DNA from: Siphonodentalium dalli
Lineage: Eukaryota > Mollusca > Scaphopoda > Gadilida > Siphonodentaliidae
Reading direction: 5' to 3'
DNA length: 64,000 nt
Assembly: GCA_032622095.1 (NCBI GenBank)
Contig: CP136062.1
Coordinates: forward strand, 159,396,875-159,460,874
Below, one piece after another: positions 58,336 to 64,000 of the stretch (position 1 is its first letter; each line of letters begins with the position of its first letter). The notes under the pieces are model-generated. The model worked only from the letters and a program-made list of their open reading frames with translations. It searched no databases and was not told the origin of the DNA. Made by a program: the position numbers and the translations under genes.

Positions 58336-61300
58336 CTAGCAGGGTTACCCGGCGTTGCCCAGGTTAATGCGATGAGAAACCCTCTGTATGCTGTGGATAT
58401 TTGTTGGGGATAGAGAATGCTCTTGCTGAAAAGTGTTATACGTTTTCTCATAAATTTTATATTCAAATAGCATCATAAAACACGATTATTACAGTCATGG
58501 GATATAAGTAGTGGCTCACCTTGTCAATTGTCATTCTGTTTGTCGCGATTAATCCGTTCCAACAATAACGAAGTATGTATTTATTTACAACTGCGTATAC
58601 ATTAGACGTTATAATATGATACATGAACATCATACACACATTAGTTCGATAAAAGATGATAATTGGGTTTTAAATATTGAGATGTATCAATCAATTTAGT
58701 GGGTTGAACTAAGTTCTCGAGGACACCTGGCTATCTCCATGAAGATGCAGAAATTTCCAGGTGCTCCTCTGTCCATGGTGCTATATATTGGCTAAATATT
58801 CTCAGTTTAAACGAAATGTTGATGCGCATAAATATTAGCAACATGTGCCAGGCACAGAGCGAGATTTTGAGTTGTTTATGTCAGTCGAGGAGTCTGTTAC
58901 AAAACACTTGTCAGATGTGCAGTATTGGGAGGATCCTGAATAGTCTTAAGCGTTTTGTACGTTTTCTTGTATATCAGAAGAAACCATATTTGACTGCACA
59001 CTGTGACCACTATTTTTGAACAGGCCTTCCATATCTCTTGACAAAATGTAACTTTTTTGTGGAAGCTGTATTGAATGGAACAGACTCAATTTTGTTATAA
59101 TATATATGCAATCCTCTGACGGTTCGGGGTCTCTCAGTTTGCACGAATATATGTATCTCTTCAATAGAATGATAAATGTACGTTTAATGCTTCTTCTATG
59201 TATCTCTTTTTGCTAGCTCATTTTGTGAATGCCCTGATTGCTATTCCCATATAAATATGACAGTTAAGAAGATATAATTGTTTAAGTGACTTAAGTGGGT
59301 AACCATATGTCGGGATTGAGAAATGTGAACGTCCAAAACTACTTAAAATGATATGGAGATGGCCTGGGTGACTGTATATAACTTATATGTGGATAGAGGC
59401 GAATAGCAATCTTATCAATGATAGTGCATATCCGCTCGCCATCCGCGACGCAAACGACACAAAATGTGATTTAATTCATGGTATATCAATAGAGAAAAAC
59501 GTGTATGAATTCGGTGGAAATTGGTGCCAAATAAATGTGTACCAGTGTTTGCCTCTTTTGACATATTTAAACCATTCCCATTAGACTCATTGTCAGTCAT
59601 GGATGCATGATATACTGGCGATGATTATATGTATGTTTGGTGGTATTCAGCAACTAAACAAATTCTGAGAATAGTTATGACCCATATCTCTCACCCAACT
59701 GACAACAATATGACGTCTTTAAATCACACGATGATATTCCTCGTATCATAGAGAAGAATAATATATCAATTTGGTGGAAATCTGGGCTAGAAATAGTTTT
59801 TTAAATCAATTGTTGATGCAACGTTGACTCGAACAACGCCATATTGCGAAGGTGATTATGTATTCGTTTAGTGGAAATCGGCGACAAAACTATTTCACGA
59901 TATATTTTTAATTTTGCCGACCTCCCCTTTTCTTCCCCTGACACCAACAGCGTCATTTTAGAAAATTTTTACCCGCACCGTTATCTTCCTTGTAAACAGT
60001 TACCCCTCTTAGAACGCCTTGGTGCCATCTCGATTGTACCGCGTAAAGTTATATATAGAACGCACACAGACAGACAGAAAGACAGACAGACAGACAGCAC
60101 GATTTTATTTCTTGTATCATTTGAGAAGAACGTGTCTGAATTTGATGGTAATTAGTACTAAAAATATTTTGTATCAGTCTTGGTGACCCCCGTCCCTATT
60201 TCAGTCACAGGCTGCACACACTAAGACTCATTAGAGATTAGAGATGCATATATATGAAATTGGTGAAAATTGGCGAGTATACAAATTCGTATCAAATTTA
60301 AGGTCCCCATATCTCTCACCCATAGGGCACAAATTTGGTGTATCTAAACGACACGATAAGATTCCTCGTATCACGGAGAAGAATATGTATCAATCTGGTG
60401 GAAATCGGCACTAAACATATAGATATAATTTGTTGTGTCCCTCTCATCTCTATACACCACTGACTCGAATGGCCCAAATTATGACATCCTTAAACCACAC
60501 GATTATACTCCTGATATCATGGAGATCATTGTTTATAAGTTTGGTGATAATCGGCGACTAAACAATTGTTTTTATCAAATTTGGTGCCAATCCACACCAC
60601 CATCTCTCAAACAAACAGCGCCACTATGGCGTCTTTAAATCACACGATTAGTTTCCTCGTATCTTGGATAAGAACGTGTATCAATTTGGTGGAAATTGGC
60701 GCAAAAAAATTGTGCATCAATTTTGGTGCCCTGTCCCTTTCAATGCAACCCTGACTCGAATGAGGCCACATTTGGCAGATATATATAAGCAACACCATTA
60801 GACTCATCATACCATGGGGATGAATTTGTATAAGTGTGGTGGCAATCGGCGACTAAACTAATTATTATCAAATTTAGTGCCCACCCCCTCCCAATCTCTC
60901 AACAAAAAGACAACAATTTGGCGTTGTTAAAGCGCACAATTTGATTCCTTGTATAATGAAGAAGAATATATATCAATTTGGTGGAGATCGGCGCTAAAAT
61001 TAGTTTTTCAATTTTGGTGCCCCTCTCCCCTTCCGTGCACCCCTGATTCGAACGACGCCACTTTTAAACCACACCGTGGGTTTTTTTCATATCATGGGGA
61101 TGATTATATATAAGTTTGGTGGAAATCGGCGACAGAACAAATTCTGCCCCTCCCCCTTCCGGGCACCCCTGACGCGAACGGCGCGACTTTTGTCATATTT
61201 AAACCACACCATTAGATTCCTGATATCATGGGGATTATTATATATAAGTTTGGTGGCAATCGGCGACAATTTATTTTTCTGCCCCTCCCCCTTTTCTGCC

Positions 61301-61423
61301 CCTGACAACAACGACGTCACTTTAGAAAATTCTAACCCCGACCATTATCTTTCTCGTAAAAAGCTACTCCTAGTAGACCCCTTTGGCATCATCTAGATGG
61401 TCCCCTGTGAATTTCTATAGAAC

Positions 61424-61462
<39 letters not shown>

Positions 61463-61482
61463 TTCGCAAATATAGATATAGA
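58336..61482 (+). mobile_element. 3.1-kb retroposon remnant inserted in the macrorepeat
   Basis: Left junction GGTTAA-CTAGCAGGGTTACCCG; right junction ATATAGAT-CACACAC. The intact unit reads GGTTAATCACACACAC (63443-63458). It begins with a CTAGC...CCCGGCGTTGCCC motif and ends with (ACAG)n (61431-61462) and ATAGAT. The internal 59500-61260 part is a degenerate ~140-bp repeat array. No reverse transcriptase motif is visible. The end motifs recall 3' regions of RTE/Proto2-like or related retroposons; class is inference. Confidence 0.65.
59500..61265 (+). repeat. ~140-bp degenerate tandem array in the retroposon
   Basis: The landmark TTTGGTGGAAATCGGCG recurs at about 59511, 59638, 59771, 60395, 60541, 60685, 60836, 60977, 61115 and 61249. 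Two flavours tend to alternate: GGGGATGATTATATATAAG before the landmark versus GAGAAGAATATATATCAA, giving a ~280-bp dimer. An additional (ACAG)n at 60063-60095 marks an internal tail-like point. Confidence 0.8.
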
Positions 61483-63472
61483 TCACACACATGTGATATA
61501 AACGCTCTTTATTATCTCGACATCAGAAAAACAGTAACAAATAACGCTCTTTATGTTTACCATATCGTGTATAAACAAAATCCAAGAAACGTGACTTTTT
61601 TGCTTTTGTTTACATAACAAGGGAAAAAATTGCCAATCACATACTGTTTATGCCAGATTTCAGATTGGTATAAGAACAAAGTCTGGCTATATGTTACTAT
61701 TCTTTCTGTTTATGGCGGTTTTTAATGGAGGTGAATATTTTAACAGCATACCCTCCGCCAATGCCGCCCGTATCTTTAATGACTGACCACAAATTAAATT
61801 CCATAATAAAAATTAAGATTTGTTAGGTCAAGACTTTTGTGTCTCCAGTGAGTGGAAGAAATAGCTGAAAGTGCACTAAGGTGGGTGTCATGTGTATCAA
61901 TTCAACCGATTGTTTTGAAACAGCAACACTCTATCCATTTCTTCGTCTGCGTTTGGATCGAAATAGTATGAACACTCTCAAACGAGAAGAGCAACTAACT
62001 TTCATGGGCAAGAATCTTAGTCGTTAAAAGATCCCATCATTTACATAAAACCGTTTTGCGACTGACCTGTACGAATGTCCGCATACCGAAACACGACTGA
62101 GCTTTCGGAAATGTATTTGCGTTTTATCATATATTTTATACATGCGGCGATATAAAGCGATAAATAAACAGGAAACAGTGACTAATACACGCATGCTATA
62201 TTGAAGTGGTGGATATGTAATTTACACCATTAGGGCGACATATATGTTTAGCCAAAATACCAGGTAACTGAAATACTTTATTTCTTCATGAGTGGCACCG
62301 GCGATTTTTGTAATGATAATGTCGGCTTGAGTTTTAAGGATTGGTTCAACCTAACGTTGGCAAGATATATACCACTATACTGTTCTAAACTGATACATTA
62401 AATAGATACTAGAACTTTCATGTACACTTAACCTCCATTAGGACGACATATATGCTATAGTACTTATATGTCTCCCTAATGTCAGATTAGCACATACAAA
62501 CGCAGGCGAGTCTACTGAACATGATAGCTTGTCTCATTTTCACTTACTATTCGTGTATATATATGGGTGGAACATATACCGGTGCTGTGCTGAGTTAAAA
62601 CGTTGTGTGCCATAATGAAGCGATGGGCATTTAAGCAATCCGCATTAGGGCGACATATACGCATTTTATATTTGTCTCCCTAATATAAGGTTACTACATG
62701 CAACGAAGAACGAATCCGATTTAACAATATTTCTCGAATGGGATGATTATTCTTGTATTTGTATATAGCTTATACATATATCGTTAATATGGAGAGCTGA
62801 AAATGTTCATAATTTATTGAAACAATATGCGTATTTGCTTTTGACATTAGTTAGGGCGACACATACATAATTGTATATATGTCCCCATATTGCTATGGTA
62901 GTCTAATGTCACGCTAAATTCAACACAGTGTAAACTCAGTCACAGGAACACAAACATGTGTGATATTAATTAATTTCATAAATATTAGCAGGATATTCAC
63001 ATTCGAAGTATCAAAATGAAGGGCACACTGCTTTTATGTGGATCTTCATTGATTGTCATAAATTCCATGTGACAATTCCTGGTCGTCTGTTTGTGAATGG
63101 TCACACCAACTGCATCAACACGAAGAACGACACTCGAGACGGATCGAGGTTTTTTGTATTCAAAGTGTTCACAAGGCAGCCGACTACAATTGTAGATAGT
63201 CCTTACATTTGTGGTATATACAAGACACAAAGCACCATTTAAAGGCACGGGTGGCGTTCGATGCAAAAATATCCATATTTGTTCAGATCGCCACCAACAG
63301 AAGGAAAATAAAAAAAACTATACAGTTCTGTTCATATGCCAAACATACCCAGGGCGTAAATAGTATGTTGTCGTCAAGACGTACAATGGTGTACGTATAC
63401 AAGAGCCGTGCTTCTGTTTACATAACATAGTTCAATTATATTGGTTAATCACACACACACACATATGATATA
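61483..63472 (+). repeat. Uninterrupted macrorepeat unit
   Basis: The only full unit without an inserted element. It serves as the empty-site reference for the insertions at 46593, 48963, 51026, 51493, 54273 and 58336. No intact gene; its cysteine-bearing frame has a TGA at the first Cys codon. Confidence 0.85.
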
Positions 63473-64000
63473 AACGCTCTTTATTATCTCGACATCAGAA
63501 AAACAGTAACAAATAACGCTCTTTATGTTTACCATATCGGGTCTAAACAAAATCCAAGAAACGTGACTTTTTTGCTTTTGTTTACATAACAAGGGAAAAA
63601 ATTGCCAATCACATACTGTTTATGCCAGATTTCAGATTGGTATAAGAACAAAGTCTGGCTATATATATTTTACTATTCTTTCTGTTTATGGCGGTTTTTG
63701 ATGGAGGTGAATATGTTAACAGCATACCCCCGCCAATGCCGCCCGTGTCTTTAATGACTGACCACAGATTAAATTCCATAATAAAAATTAAGATTTCTTA
63801 GGTCAATACTTTTGTGTCTCCAGTGAGTGGAAGAAATAGCTGCAAGTGCACTAAGGTGAGTGTCATGTGTATCAATTCAACCGATTGTTTTGAAACAGCA
63901 ACACTCTATCCATGTCTTCGTCTGCGTTTGGATCGAAATAGTATGAACACTCTCAAACGAGAAGAGCAACCAACTTTCATGGACAAGAATCTTAGTCTTT
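63473..64000 (+). repeat. Partial macrorepeat unit running off the window
   Basis: Begins AACGCTCTTTATTATCTCGA exactly as at 61501 and is nearly identical to 61501-62030. The array therefore continues past the window edge. Confidence 0.88.

Larger units (their letters stand above)
45967..64000 (+). repeat. Macrorepeat tandem array, 1.5-2.0-kb unit, broken by nested insertions
   Basis: The same module order recurs: AACGCTCTTTATT, TTTTGCTTTTGTTTACATAA, TTTATGGCGGTTTTT, GGAAGAAATAGCTGCAAGTG, TTTCATGGACAAGAATCTTAG, TTAGGGCGACATATATGTTT, CCAGGTAACTG, CTCCATTAGGACGACATATA, TTGTCTCATTTTCACT, and CCAAACATA. The landmark AGGGCGACA(C/T)ATACA lies at ~46000, 53240, 57750 and 62860. Subtracting insertions gives units of ~1.48, 1.64 and 1.97 kb; the last two units start at 61501 and 63473 (period 1972). 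Early units lack a ~400-bp block present in later ones (57793-58190; 62906-63300). Confidence 0.85.

Noticed and set aside
63036-63266. 68- and 89-codon frames in the late macrorepeat block as genes
   Set aside because: Frames on opposite strands of the same repeat; the homologous block at 57930-58150 is broken by stops.
1-64000. tRNA, rRNA or other structured RNA genes
   Set aside because: I scanned for tRNA T-loop/acceptor patterns and rRNA-like stretches and found no convincing candidate; a covariance-model search would be decisive.

Overview
This is eukaryotic, almost certainly invertebrate metazoan, intergenic DNA. It is AT-rich with GC-rich satellite islands. It carries an APE-type non-LTR retrotransposon, many TA-, TTAA-, TWA- and 8-bp-TSD miniature DNA transposons, microsatellites, and decayed multi-domain genes of a type I associate with repeat-rich molluscs, cnidarians and related animals. 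I cannot name the species; a mollusc or other marine invertebrate is my best inference. No bacterial operons, CRISPR arrays, rRNA or convincing tRNA genes were seen. Most open frames are by-products of repeats. LAYOUT: 1-855 unrecognised flank. 862-6924 is a foldback element with ~1.3-kb terminal inverted repeats (TIRs), internal minisatellites, an internal 2.08-kb tandem duplication and a perfect 6-bp target duplication. 9499-10819 is a TWA-flanked element containing a nested TTAA miniature transposon; its empty site survives in the sister copy at 25950-26775. 11693-17308 is a palindromic element whose arms carry the decayed 3' end of a nuclease-like gene with a cysteine-rich tail, itself broken by two miniature elements. 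17.3-27.7 kb is mostly unrecognised, with a perfect-looking hairpin, minisatellites and a retroposon tail. 27728-31886 is a second foldback, built from ~170-bp GC-rich tandem units. 32.8-36.3 kb holds pairs of miniature elements. 36316-42450 is a decayed gene of a PIN/XPG-like nuclease family split by a 5'-truncated LINE (38107-41344). 43.9-44.6 kb may hold two exons of a host membrane receptor (transmembrane segment, ITIM-like tail). 45.0-46.0 kb has a frameshifted SGNH-hydrolase remnant. 45967-64000 is a tandem array of a 1.5-2.0-kb unit, inflated to 18 kb by nested insertions: a minus-strand LINE, two TAA-type DNA transposons, two miniature elements, a third GC-rich foldback (54273-57135) and a 3.1-kb retroposon remnant. 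HOW IT FITS: no working pathway is visible. The window records repeated insertion, and because sister copies lie in the same window, several insertions can be read against their own empty sites. The two recurring themes worth following are (i) three unrelated foldback elements whose inverted arms are themselves satellite arrays, each with 6-bp flanking direct repeats, and (ii) relics of a nuclease/CxC-type gene family in at least two places and possibly within the tandem array.
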